Source of the DNA: Bacillota bacterium
GTDB lineage: Bacteria > Bacillota > Clostridia > Lachnospirales > Bianqueaceae
DNA length: 44,368 bases
Direction of reading: 5' to 3'
Assembly (NCBI GenBank): GCA_017442735.1
Contig: JAFRZE010000044.1
Coordinates: 1-44,368, forward strand
A program made the translations under genes and the position numbers. Of the stretch, positions 1 to 8,290 are shown piece by piece; within the stretch, counting starts at the first letter, position 1, and the number at the start of each line of letters is the position of its first letter. A model generated the notes under the pieces. It saw nothing but the letters and a program-made list of their open reading frames with translations. It ran no database searches and was not told the origin of the DNA.

Positions 1-236
1 AAGGTTATTCTCAAGATTATCTTTTCCAATCCCTGGACAAGATAGCTTGTCAAGTGAATATCTTATCCAAAAATCACAGGAGATTCTGGGTGGCGAAACA
101 AGAAAAAAAGCTAAACACCCCAAAAGCTTTCAAGAATCGCCCTTTACTGGTTTTTCTTCAGATATTTATCAGGTATTATGTGTGATTCATCTGCCGCTGA
201 TGACATTTCAGAATAGAAAACAGGATTTCAGCCAAA
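1..236. other. Left edge, no supported gene
   Basis: I see no convincing gene in this stretch. One frame on the plus strand is open from the window edge to about 292, but it has no recognisable ribosome site, no family resemblance, and runs through the terminator of the minus-strand symporter gene. It is most likely intergenic, or the tail of something outside the window. Confidence 0.5.
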
Positions 237-280
237 TAAAAAGACCCGTAACAAAAACTCAATTTTGCTACAGGTCCTTC
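237..280 (-). terminator. Rho-independent terminator after the symporter gene
   Basis: Read on the minus strand, AGGACCTGTAGCAAAA pairs with TTTTGTTACGGGTCT across a short loop, allowing G-U pairs, and is followed by a U-run (A-run at about 237-242 on the plus strand). It lies about 30 bases past the symporter stop codon, so it probably ends the whole opp-symporter transcript. Confidence 0.7.
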
Positions 281-309
281 GCTGTTTTATAAAGCAAAGT
301 AAAAGAATG

Positions 310-1710
310 CTATTCTTCTTCTTCGGGAACTTCGTGTCTGGCGCGGAGTTCTTCTTTGATTTTTGGGTAGATCTTGTCCAGGGTGTAGGCGAACATGACC
401 AGAAAGACGACCGACTGGAAGATCGCGGGCACATAGGTGTATACCGCGACGATCGAAGCGCTGCCGGAGGCGGACTGGACGGTCTGGGAGGCGTCAAAGC
501 CGCCGGCGGAAAGGATCCAGCCAAGCACCGCCGTGCCCAGCGCGATACCGAACTTGCCCATGCACTGCAGCATGGCAGCGCCGAGGCCTGCGGAGGAAAT
601 GCCGGTCTTCCACTCGCCGTAGTCGATCGCGTCGGCACACATGCCGTAGACCAGCGGACCGGTCATACCGAAGGCCAGACCCTTGACTGCGTTGACAGCC
701 AAAATGAGGGGCAGGCTCGTCGGCTTAATGAGGATCGAAAGGAAAGCCAGGGTGAGGATCACGGTACCCATCTGATAGATCACATGCTTAGGCAGCTTCT
801 TCACCAGGAACGGTGAGATAAAGATCAGCGACAATACCTGCGCCGCCGTCGACGCGTTGGTGATCAGACCGGTCGCGTTGACATTCTTCAGGATATACTG
901 CGCGTAGTAGACGCTGGAACCGGACACGAGTCCATTCAGCACATAAGAAAGAAGCGAAGCGCCGAGCAGGATCAGCAGATACTTGTTCTTGACGATGGAA
1001 ACCAGCGAATCCCTGATGGACACGCTGCGATCCTTCGCGTTGCCGGTGACGCGTTCTTTCGTGTTGGCGAAAGTCACCAGGCCAAGAATGAACGCGGCAG
1101 AGCCGATCACGATCATCGCGCGGGTCCAGCCGGCCTGGGATTCCACGTCCCCGGCGCCGAAAAGGCGGACCAGATAGAGCATGGAAGCGTTGATCAGTAC
1201 CTGAGAACCGAAGGCGAAGATCAGGCGGAGGATCGAGAGCGACTGGCGCTCCGAGGAATCTTCCGTCAGGAATAGATGCATGCTGGAATAGGGCACGTTG
1301 AAAGCCGTATAGAAGATCGTCGTGACCATGTTATACCAGACGAACATCCAGATGAATTTCGCGTGAACGGAGAAGGCGCCCGGCGCCGAGAACAGAAAGA
1401 TCGCCGAGAGCGCCAGCGGCAGGGCCATAGTCAGAAGGTAAGGACGGACCTTGCCGAAGCGCGACTTCGTCCGGTCGATCAGAAAGCCCATGAAGATATC
1501 GGATACACCGTCGAGGATCTTGGAGATCGAAACGATCGAGACAGCCGCGGCGGTCTCGATGCCGGCGACGTTCGTGCAGTAAAAAAGAAAATACAGCGAG
1601 ATCGACTGCCAGATCAGGCAGCTGGCGAAATCGCCGAAGGCATAGCCGACGCGCTCACGGACAGCGAGCGGTTTAGCAGGCGACGTGCCGGGAGAAACAG
1701 TGTTCGTCAT
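310..1710 (-). CDS. GPH-family sugar:cation symporter (MelB/MFS_2 type)
   Basis: A 466-residue polytopic membrane protein of the glycoside-pentoside-hexuronide:cation symporter family, which takes up sugars with Na+ or H+. The family signature is visible: an N-terminal 'GYAFGDFAS' start of helix 1 and, in the loop after helix 2, 'SDIFMGFLIDRTKSRFGK', matching the conserved D-x-x-MG-x-x-x-DRT-x-x-R-x-G-x-x-RP pattern. The length is normal for the family. An AAGGAGA ribosome site precedes the ATG. It starts 36 bases after the DUF3899-like gene and is followed by a terminator, so it is probably the last gene of the minus-strand unit. No glycosidase lies nearby, so the substrate cannot be guessed; the peptide-transport neighbourhood makes a sugar specificity uncertain. 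Confidence 0.85.
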   Translation of the reverse strand: MTNTVSPGTSPAKPLAVRERVGYAFGDFASCLIWQSISLYFLFYCTNVAGIETAAAVSIVSISKILDGVSDIFMGFLIDRTKSRFGKVRPYLLTMALPLALSAIFLFSAPGAFSVHAKFIWMFVWYNMVTTIFYTAFNVPYSSMHLFLTEDSSERQSLSILRLIFAFGSQVLINASMLYLVRLFGAGDVESQAGWTRAMIVIGSAAFILGLVTFANTKERVTGNAKDRSVSIRDSLVSIVKNKYLLILLGASLLSYVLNGLVSGSSVYYAQYILKNVNATGLITNASTAAQVLSLIFISPFLVKKLPKHVIYQMGTVILTLAFLSILIKPTSLPLILAVNAVKGLAFGMTGPLVYGMCADAIDYGEWKTGISSAGLGAAMLQCMGKFGIALGTAVLGWILSAGGFDASQTVQSASGSASIVAVYTYVPAIFQSVVFLVMFAYTLDKIYPKIKEELRARHEVPEEEE

Positions 1711-1746
1711 GGAAGTCTCCTTGAAAGTGCATATCCCGCGAAGTTA

Positions 1747-2385
1747 TCAGGCGGTCATTTTTTCGAACTTCAGGACAAAGTATAAAGCGATAAGCAGAAT
1801 GGCAGCGCCAATGATCATCAGGTATCCGAATTTGTTTTTCGGCCGGGCCGCCATCCGTTCCTTGAACTCATGATAGGATTCGTGCTTGACGCCCCACTTG
1901 CGTCCGAGCTGGAACAAAGCGCCAAGCTGGCGGACACCATAAACGAGACCGTCCAGAGCGCCTTCCTGAGCCACAAAAATGATCCCGCCAATACCAAAGA
2001 CCAGAACCCCGGCTGCGAAGAATGCGTCTGCCAGGATACGGACACGGGTCAGCTCAAGGATCGCGTCTTTCTTGAGGGCAGCAAGGACGGTGTCACCATC
2101 GATAAAGCCACCTAGTACGAAAAAAGCGTCTTCCTGGGCCATGGTATAGGGCCCTTCCGTACCTACGACGATTCCGGAATCGACCGCGAACTGCGCCGTA
2201 CGCGCATCGGAAAAATAGCCGATCAGCAAAAGGATCAGTACGATCAGGAGCGCGGAGATGCCTAAAGCGATCGCATACCTCTTAAGTGCGTCTTTCATAG
2301 TGTTACCTTTAAGAAGAGGACGGCGAGGATCACCCGCCGTCCCTTTACTTGCGTCCTGAGGACGCAGATCCGTGTTTTCAGACAT
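1747..2385 (-). CDS. DUF3899-like membrane protein
   Basis: 212 residues with three hydrophobic segments (about 38-58, 120-139 and 186-206), a conserved-looking 'ADAFFAAGVLVFGIGG' segment and a 'KHESYHEFKERM' loop typical of the DUF3899 membrane family, whose function is unknown. The ATG at 2385 overlaps the oppF stop (TAATG), implying translational coupling. An alternative start at residue 30 (ATG at 2298) would remove a hydrophilic, proline-rich extension of 29 residues and begin right before the first membrane segment; I cannot decide between them. The position inside the opp unit suggests co-expression, not necessarily a role in peptide transport. Confidence 0.7.
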   Translation of the reverse strand: MSENTDLRPQDASKGTAGDPRRPLLKGNTMKDALKRYAIALGISALLIVLILLLIGYFSDARTAQFAVDSGIVVGTEGPYTMAQEDAFFVLGGFIDGDTVLAALKKDAILELTRVRILADAFFAAGVLVFGIGGIIFVAQEGALDGLVYGVRQLGALFQLGRKWGVKHESYHEFKERMAARPKNKFGYLMIIGAAILLIALYFVLKFEKMTA

Positions 2386-3491
2386 TACTTGTTATAGTTT
2401 TCCTGATACTTTTCAAATTCCTTGGTCGTGCAGCGTACGAAGTGGCCGGGAACGATCTCACGGAACTCCGGTGTCTCAGTGGAATACTCGTGATCTACCA
2501 GAGGATTGTAGCGGATTCGGACACGTCCCTTTTCACTCTCGGGATCCGGCAGCGGGATCGCTGACAGAAGAGAGCGGGTATAGGGATGCAGCGGATGCGC
2601 GAACAACTCATCGGAGGTAGCCATCTCGACCATGTTGCCGTAGTACATAACACCGATACGATCGGAGAAGTACTTGACGACGGAAAGGTCATGCGCGATG
2701 AACAGGATGGTCAGGCCCATGCTGGCACGAAGATCGTTCAGCAGGTTGATGACCTGGGCACGGATGGAAACATCCAGCGCGGAGATAGGCTCATCGGCAA
2801 TGATGACTTCCGGATCCATGATAATGGAACGGGCAATACCGATTCTCTGACGCTGACCGCCGGAGAACTCGTGCGGGTAACGGGTCGCGTGTTCTTCCAC
2901 GAGGCCGACCGTCTCGAGCATCTCGACGACTTTCTTGTCGATATAGTCATTGTCCTTGACGCCCTTGATGCGCAGGCCTTCGGCAATGATCTCCTTGACC
3001 GTCATACGGGGATCGAGGGAAGCGACCGGATCCTGATAGATCATCTGGATCTGGGTCACGTCACCATGTTTTCTGGCGTCCTTGTGATCCTTCTTGGCGG
3101 AAGAGATCATCTCACGAAGCTCGGCGATCCGCTTATTTGCCTCTTCGATCTCTTTCTCGGACAGCTTGTTTTCCAGCGCGGCGCCGTCTTTCGCTTTGCC
3201 GGCGATCTTGGCTTTGAGTTCCTTGATCTCCTGCTTATAGGCGTAGGTGCCGGCGACGATGCGTTTGCCCTTGAAATATACGTTGCCGGAAGTGGCATCA
3301 TACAGACGAATGATCGTACGGCCGGTCGTGGTCTTTCCGCAGCCGGACTCGCCCACGAGACCGAAAACTTCGCCCTTCTGAATATCGAAGGAAACGTCAT
3401 CGACGGCTTTCTTCACGAACTCGCCGCGGCCGAAGTACATGCACAGATGTTCGACGCGAAGGATCGGATCATTGGTAGTAACTTCACTCAT
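2385..3491 (-). CDS. oppF: Oligopeptide ABC transporter ATPase OppF, with coiled-coil insertion
   Basis: One of the two cytoplasmic ATPases that power the Opp/Dpp peptide importer. Visible motifs are Walker A GESGCGKT (47-54), Q-loop YQDP (152-155), signature SGGQRQR (210-216), Walker B 'VIIADEPISALD' (229-240), H-loop His267, and the C-terminal oligopeptide-transporter segment around 'HPYTRSLLSAIPLPDP'. Walker A and the Q-loop are about 105 residues apart because of a charged Lys/Glu/Ala-rich, probably coiled-coil insertion at about 84-146; ordinary OppF proteins lack this. The gene overlaps oppD by 8 bases upstream and the DUF3899 gene by 1 base downstream, so translation is coupled. Confidence 0.93.
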   Translation of the reverse strand: MSEVTTNDPILRVEHLCMYFGRGEFVKKAVDDVSFDIQKGEVFGLVGESGCGKTTTGRTIIRLYDATSGNVYFKGKRIVAGTYAYKQEIKELKAKIAGKAKDGAALENKLSEKEIEEANKRIAELREMISSAKKDHKDARKHGDVTQIQMIYQDPVASLDPRMTVKEIIAEGLRIKGVKDNDYIDKKVVEMLETVGLVEEHATRYPHEFSGGQRQRIGIARSIIMDPEVIIADEPISALDVSIRAQVINLLNDLRASMGLTILFIAHDLSVVKYFSDRIGVMYYGNMVEMATSDELFAHPLHPYTRSLLSAIPLPDPESEKGRVRIRYNPLVDHEYSTETPEFREIVPGHFVRCTTKEFEKYQENYNK

Positions 3492-5658
3492 TGGTCTTTT
3501 CCTCCTTCGTCATTTCTGCTTTTTTGGCTTCGTTTCTTTCCTGGATGCGGGCTAAACGCTCAAGGATGACTTTCGGCATCTCGATCTTCGGAGCTCTCGG
3601 ATCAAGCAGCCAGGTCTTCGCGTAGTGAGAATCGGTGATCTGGAACATAGGCGGTTCCATCTCGAAATCGATCTCCAGCGCGTTCGCGTTACGATCTGCA
3701 AAAGCATCGCCCTTCGGCGGGTAGATCATGTTGGGCGGCGTACCGGGGATGGACTCCAGTTTTTCCTTGGTATCCAGGTCCGGAACAGACGCCAGCAGCG
3801 CCCAGGTATACGGATGTGCAGGCTCGTAGAAAACGTCGTGCGCGGTACCGTATTCCACGATCTGGCCGGCGTACATAACGGCGATACGGTCTGCCATGTT
3901 GGCGACGACGCCCAGGTCATGGGTGATGAAGATAACAGACAGGTTGCGCTGTTTCTTCAGGTTGTTGATCAGTTCGAGGATCTGTGCCTGAATGGTCACG
4001 TCCAGAGCGGTCGTGGGCTCGTCGCAGATCAGGATATCCGGGTCCGCGGTAAGGGCGATCGCGATAACGATCCTCTGACGCATACCGCCGGAGAACTCGA
4101 ACGGATACTGGCGGAAACGACGGCGGGGATTATCGATACCCACGCCTTCCATCAGCTTGATGGCGCGCTCACGCGCGACATGGTTCGTCAGATGATAGGA
4201 AGAGTTTTCCGTCTGTTCCTTCAGATAATCGACGATTTCAAGTGTACGCTTGGAGAAATCTGCGGTCTCGTTCGCGGAGAGCTGATCTTCGAAGTGCGCG
4301 ATCTGTTCTTTGACCGTGTCTGCCATATCGACTCTCGCCGCTTCCAGGTTGACCAGGTTCATGGGAATGACTTCCCAGTCGGGGGTCTTGCCTCTGTCGA
4401 TGATGCGCTGATGTTTCGCGCTCATGCGGGCAAAACGTTTTTCTTCCTTCTCGTTCCGCTGGAATCCGCCAAAGTACAGATCCACTGCGTAATCGATCGA
4501 AGAATCAAAGGTATGGGTCAGGGAGTCTTTGGTGACTTCCAGGGGATCCAGACATTTCGCGACAGCGGCTTTCATTTCCTTGACAGCGGCGTCGACTTCG
4601 GCCCGGACCGGCTCTTCCTTCTCCAGAGGAGCCAGATTCTTCTGCATGATCTCGATCGCTTCCCTGCGAGCCTTATCGGTTTCCTCGGAGGAATACTTAA
4701 CGGCCTTCTCCGCTTTGGCAATAAACGCGTTCATAAAGCCCTCTTCAGTTTCCTTATGAGTCAGCGCGTTCATCTCGGCGACGGAAGTCTTCGGTATCTC
4801 GTTTTGGACGTTTTTCAGATAATAGCCAAGGGTGAAGGTGTTCGGCACATCATAGCCGGCGGCTTCTTCCAGCACCGGGATCGCTTTCGCAAGGGCTTCG
4901 CGTACCGGAGCGTAACCGGCTTCATCCTTCGGCGTACCGGCGGCCTTGACCTCGGCAACTGCCGCGTCAAGTTCTTCAGCGCGGTCACGAACGACGAAAT
5001 AGTCCTTGGAACGGTTCGCCGCATGGACGAACTGCGTGATATCGGTATGCAGCTGGGCGTCAAACGCCTTGCTGTCGATACGAAGGATCGCGTTCTGCGC
5101 GACGGCCAGCGCCTCATTGGCGTTGTCCAGGGCTTCGGTGTAGGCCGTTTCCAGTTTGGCGTGCTCCAGACCGAAATCCTTGAACTTGGCAAGGTCAGCC
5201 TGGGCGTCGGAAATACCGACTTCCTCCATGCGCGTATCGAGAGCGTGGAACATTCTTTTCATGTTGTCTTTGCTCTCTTTGCGCAGGGCTTTGTTTTTGA
5301 GGATCATGGCCTCGATCAGCTGCTGACCGACACGCATGATGGGGTTCAGGGAGGACAGAGGATCCTGGAAGATCATGGCGATCTTATCACCACGGACTTT
5401 CTGGAATTCCTCTTCGGTGATCTTCATCAGGTCTTTGCCGTCGTAGAGGATCTTGCCGCCGTCCTTGATGGCGTTGTTCGCAAGGATGCCCATGATGGCA
5501 CGGGAGGTAACAGACTTACCGGAACCGGACTCACCGACGATAGCGAGGGTCTCGCCTTTATACAGATCAAAGTTGATGTTGCGTACAGCCTGGACTTTTC
5601 CATTGACGGTACGGAAGGAGATCTTCAGATCTTTGACTTCAAGTTTCTTTTCAGCCAT
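3484..5658 (-). CDS. oppD: Oligopeptide ABC transporter ATPase OppD, with about 365-residue insertion
   Basis: The second ATPase of the peptide importer, 724 residues against about 330 normally. Walker A GESGSGKS (42-49) and Q-loop FQDP (97-100) are in the usual place, but signature SGGMRQR is at 523-529, followed by Walker B 'ILICDEPTTALD' and H-loop His580. The extra material, roughly residues 128-493, sits in the helical domain between Q-loop and signature. It is Ala/Glu/Lys-rich, predicted helical and without motifs I recognise. The C-terminal segment after 'HPYTWALLASVP' lacks the cysteines usual in OppD ('CPFAPRC'-like), with 'GDAFADRNANALEID' in that place. The whole frame is open and codon use resembles its neighbours, so the insertion is real and not an assembly artefact. 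The ATG overlaps the oppC stop. Confidence 0.93.
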   Translation of the reverse strand: MAEKKLEVKDLKISFRTVNGKVQAVRNINFDLYKGETLAIVGESGSGKSVTSRAIMGILANNAIKDGGKILYDGKDLMKITEEEFQKVRGDKIAMIFQDPLSSLNPIMRVGQQLIEAMILKNKALRKESKDNMKRMFHALDTRMEEVGISDAQADLAKFKDFGLEHAKLETAYTEALDNANEALAVAQNAILRIDSKAFDAQLHTDITQFVHAANRSKDYFVVRDRAEELDAAVAEVKAAGTPKDEAGYAPVREALAKAIPVLEEAAGYDVPNTFTLGYYLKNVQNEIPKTSVAEMNALTHKETEEGFMNAFIAKAEKAVKYSSEETDKARREAIEIMQKNLAPLEKEEPVRAEVDAAVKEMKAAVAKCLDPLEVTKDSLTHTFDSSIDYAVDLYFGGFQRNEKEEKRFARMSAKHQRIIDRGKTPDWEVIPMNLVNLEAARVDMADTVKEQIAHFEDQLSANETADFSKRTLEIVDYLKEQTENSSYHLTNHVARERAIKLMEGVGIDNPRRRFRQYPFEFSGGMRQRIVIAIALTADPDILICDEPTTALDVTIQAQILELINNLKKQRNLSVIFITHDLGVVANMADRIAVMYAGQIVEYGTAHDVFYEPAHPYTWALLASVPDLDTKEKLESIPGTPPNMIYPPKGDAFADRNANALEIDFEMEPPMFQITDSHYAKTWLLDPRAPKIEMPKVILERLARIQERNEAKKAEMTKEEKTNE

Positions 5659-7214
5659 TACTCGTCAGCTCCTCTCAGTGATGGGTTGAATGCGTCACGC
5701 AGACCGTTGCCGAACAGGTTGAAAGAGATCTCCAGCAGGGAGATAAAGACAGCCGGAACAGCAATGATATGCGGGAACGTCGAAAGGTAAGCCTGGCCGT
5801 TGGCAAGCATGGTACCGATCGAGGTCAGACCGGAGGTCTCCAGCGAGATGATGCCCAGGTAGGACAGCATGGACTCGGAGAAGATAACGCCCGGGATGAT
5901 CAGGACCGTAGAGGTAATGATGGTACCCAGCGAGTTCGGCAGGATGTGGCGGAAGATCAGTCGTTTATCGGAAGCGCCGAGGGTACGGGCCGCAAGGATG
6001 TACTCCTGATTCTTGAAACGGTAGAACTGCGTACGCACACGGTGCGCGATGCCGATCCATCCGGTCAGAACGAAAGCAAAGAGCAGTGATACGAGCGGAC
6101 CTACGTCTTTTGCCAGATGCATCTGGAACAGCGTAGCCACAACGATGAACGGAATAGACGCCAGAATATCGGAAATACGCTCGAGGATCAGGTCGACCGC
6201 GCCTCCGTAGTAACCTTCGATCGAGCCGTAAATAATGCCGATGAAGAAGTTGATCACAGAGACGGAGATCGCCAGAAGGAAAGAAAGGCGAGCGGCATAG
6301 CCGAGGCAGGCGAAGATATCCTGACCGTGCTGGTTGGTGCCCAGCAGATGGTTCGGATAAAAGCCGTTCTTGTAGTGGTAGTACTCACGGTACAGGACTC
6401 TGCAGCGGTAACCGGACTGGTTCTTGGCTGCGTAGGTGTACCAGGTCTCACCGTCCGCGCCGCCGTCATCGCCTTCGATACGAAGGGAATCGTATTTGGC
6501 GCGATGCTCGTTGGAGGAGGTGTGGTAGTTCGCGACGAAGATGGGATTGCCTTCTTCATCGTGCCACTTGGAAGCACCTTGCGTATTCTTGGTCTCGTCG
6601 GCCAGCTCATACCAGAGGTTCGCCGCGTTGGATACCGCGACATAATCATTCTTGTAGACAGCCGGCAGAGGATAGATGATCTGGATATTGTTCTGGTTCT
6701 GATAATCCTGCAGCGCCAGATATTCCGTTTCGGTCAGGTCGACGTAGGTAAAACCGACCTTCTCGTAGGAATCCACATACAGCTTGTAATAGATGGTGCC
6801 TTTGTTCGGATCCGTATAGACTTCGCGGACTTCTTTGACAGCGGAGTTGTTCTCTTCGTAGCCGATCGAAGAAAGGTAGTCATAACCGGCCTGGGTCTCG
6901 TTCTGGACTTTGCAGCCGTCCCAGCCGAGGAAGGACAGAGCTTCGCACTTCGGGAGCAGCATCTTGTAATAACCGTCACGGAAAGAGACGTCATACGGAG
7001 AAAGCAGCGGGATGAACAGGGCGTAGAGCAGAAGGATCAGGATGATGATGGCCGCCGCGACGGAAGATTTGTTCTTCCGGAAGCGGATCATAGCGTCCTT
7101 GAAAGAGCCGATGGGCTTGGTCGCCAGCTTCATATCAGAGAGCTTGGCTGTTTTTCTGCGGGTAAACAGATCCTGCGACAGATCTTTATACTGTTCGTTG
7201 ATTTTCTCGTTCAT
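5658..7214 (-). CDS. oppC: Oligopeptide ABC transporter permease OppC, with large external loop
   Basis: Inner permease subunit of the Opp importer, 518 residues against about 300 normally. The first membrane helix is at about 51-72 in the OppC_N region. The binding-protein-dependent permease domain begins near 'LGTNQHGQD' (291-299) and contains the EAA loop 'EYILAARTLGASDKRLIF', which contacts the ATPases. Between them lies an extra hydrophilic, aromatic-rich domain of about 220 residues that should face outside, where it could meet the enlarged OppA. I chose ATG 7214, one base after the oppB stop. The frame is open 20 codons further upstream, but that would overlap oppB and has no ribosome site advantage. 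Confidence 0.92.
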   Translation of the reverse strand: MNEKINEQYKDLSQDLFTRRKTAKLSDMKLATKPIGSFKDAMIRFRKNKSSVAAAIIILILLLYALFIPLLSPYDVSFRDGYYKMLLPKCEALSFLGWDGCKVQNETQAGYDYLSSIGYEENNSAVKEVREVYTDPNKGTIYYKLYVDSYEKVGFTYVDLTETEYLALQDYQNQNNIQIIYPLPAVYKNDYVAVSNAANLWYELADETKNTQGASKWHDEEGNPIFVANYHTSSNEHRAKYDSLRIEGDDGGADGETWYTYAAKNQSGYRCRVLYREYYHYKNGFYPNHLLGTNQHGQDIFACLGYAARLSFLLAISVSVINFFIGIIYGSIEGYYGGAVDLILERISDILASIPFIVVATLFQMHLAKDVGPLVSLLFAFVLTGWIGIAHRVRTQFYRFKNQEYILAARTLGASDKRLIFRHILPNSLGTIITSTVLIIPGVIFSESMLSYLGIISLETSGLTSIGTMLANGQAYLSTFPHIIAVPAVFISLLEISFNLFGNGLRDAFNPSLRGADE

Positions 7215-7215
7215 A

Positions 7216-8169
7216 TCAGCGCGCTCCCATCTTGATCCGAGGATCGATAAATCCGTAACTAAGGTCGGTGACAAGTCCGGAAAGAAGACCGATCAGCGTA
7301 TAGAATACGGTGTCTGCCATGAAGAAGTTATAGTCACGCAGGTTAACGGACTGAACGAACAGCGAACCTACTCCGGGGATACCGAAGATCGATTCGATGA
7401 TCAGCGAACCGCCGAGGATGCCGATAAACTCACTGAGGATCATCGGCAGGATCGGGACCATGGCGTTTCTCAGGGCGTGCCTGACGACCGCCTGGGTTTT
7501 TGTCAGACCTTTGGTCCGGGCAAGCAGCAGATAGTCGCCGGTCAGAACCTCGGCCAGCTCCGCGCGGGTGAAACGGGTCAGACCCGCGACCGTGTAAACC
7601 GCCAGCGAAATAACGGCCGGCAGCATGGAAGTGAACATCGTCCAGCTGAAGAACTCGGTGGTCTCACGCGACGCGACGGTCAGCGAGAACCATCCAGTCT
7701 TGAAGCAGAGGAAATACTGCACGAGGAACGCCCAAACGTAACTCGGTACAGAAATGAAAAGCATGACCATCGTGGACACGAAATGGTCTTGCCATTGATT
7801 TTTGCGTAGGGCGGCATAAATGCCGAAGATCAGTCCCAGCGGGATCGCCACCAGGATGGAATACAGGTTAACGATAACCGAATACGGAAGTTTGGTGAAG
7901 AAGACATCCATGACTTCCTTACCGGCATACATCTGCTCGCCAAGGCCCATATCGCCCTGCAGTAGATGCTCCCAGTACAGCTTATACTGCACCATGATCG
8001 GTTTGTTGTACCCCAGCGCTTCACGTCTTGCCAAAATCAAGTTGACGTCGCGGCCCATCTGTTTGACCGCGGGCAGGGGCAGTAATTTGATCAGGACGAA
8101 ACAGATCGTCGTGATGATCAGGAAGGTAAAGATCATCAGAATCAAACGTTTAAGTACATATTTTCCCAT
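7216..8169 (-). CDS. oppB: Oligopeptide ABC transporter permease OppB
   Basis: A 317-residue permease of normal size. It has the N-terminal 'YVLKRLILMIFTFLIITT' helix typical of OppB/DppB, the second-domain EAA loop 'GDYLLLARTKGLTKTQAVV', and the terminal 'SLFVQSVNLRDYNFFMA' region conserved in this subunit. It forms the membrane channel together with OppC. It is separated from oppA by about 120 bases containing a GC-rich hairpin, which suggests lower expression than the binding protein. Of the five Opp subunits here it is the only one without a large insertion. Confidence 0.93.
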   Translation of the reverse strand: MGKYVLKRLILMIFTFLIITTICFVLIKLLPLPAVKQMGRDVNLILARREALGYNKPIMVQYKLYWEHLLQGDMGLGEQMYAGKEVMDVFFTKLPYSVIVNLYSILVAIPLGLIFGIYAALRKNQWQDHFVSTMVMLFISVPSYVWAFLVQYFLCFKTGWFSLTVASRETTEFFSWTMFTSMLPAVISLAVYTVAGLTRFTRAELAEVLTGDYLLLARTKGLTKTQAVVRHALRNAMVPILPMILSEFIGILGGSLIIESIFGIPGVGSLFVQSVNLRDYNFFMADTVFYTLIGLLSGLVTDLSYGFIDPRIKMGAR

Positions 8170-8198
8170 AACTGCGATAGACCCCTATAAATTAGAAT

Positions 8199-8235
8199 AA
8201 TAGGGGCCGCCGCCGAAAGGCAGGCAGCCCCTATT
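8199..8235 (-). terminator. Intercistronic hairpin between oppA and oppB
   Basis: A hairpin with stem AATAGGGGC/GCCCCTATT and a GC-rich loop lies in the oppA-oppB gap. No strong U-run follows on either strand, so it is more likely a partial terminator or an mRNA-stabilising or processing structure. Such structures commonly keep the binding protein in excess over the permeases. The exact role is inferred. Confidence 0.55.
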
Positions 8236-8290
8236 TTCAGCTTATTATGTGCTGTTTTTCAGCGACGCGCTAAGCGGTTCGCCGAAGATA

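Noticed and set aside
2-292. Open plus-strand frame at the left edge
   Set aside because: No ribosome site or recognisable family; it crosses the terminator of the minus-strand operon and its composition does not look like coding sequence.
3625-5790. 721-residue plus-strand frame opposite oppD
   Set aside because: Shadow frame of oppD. The minus strand carries all ABC ATPase motifs, while the plus-strand product matches nothing and has no ribosome site.
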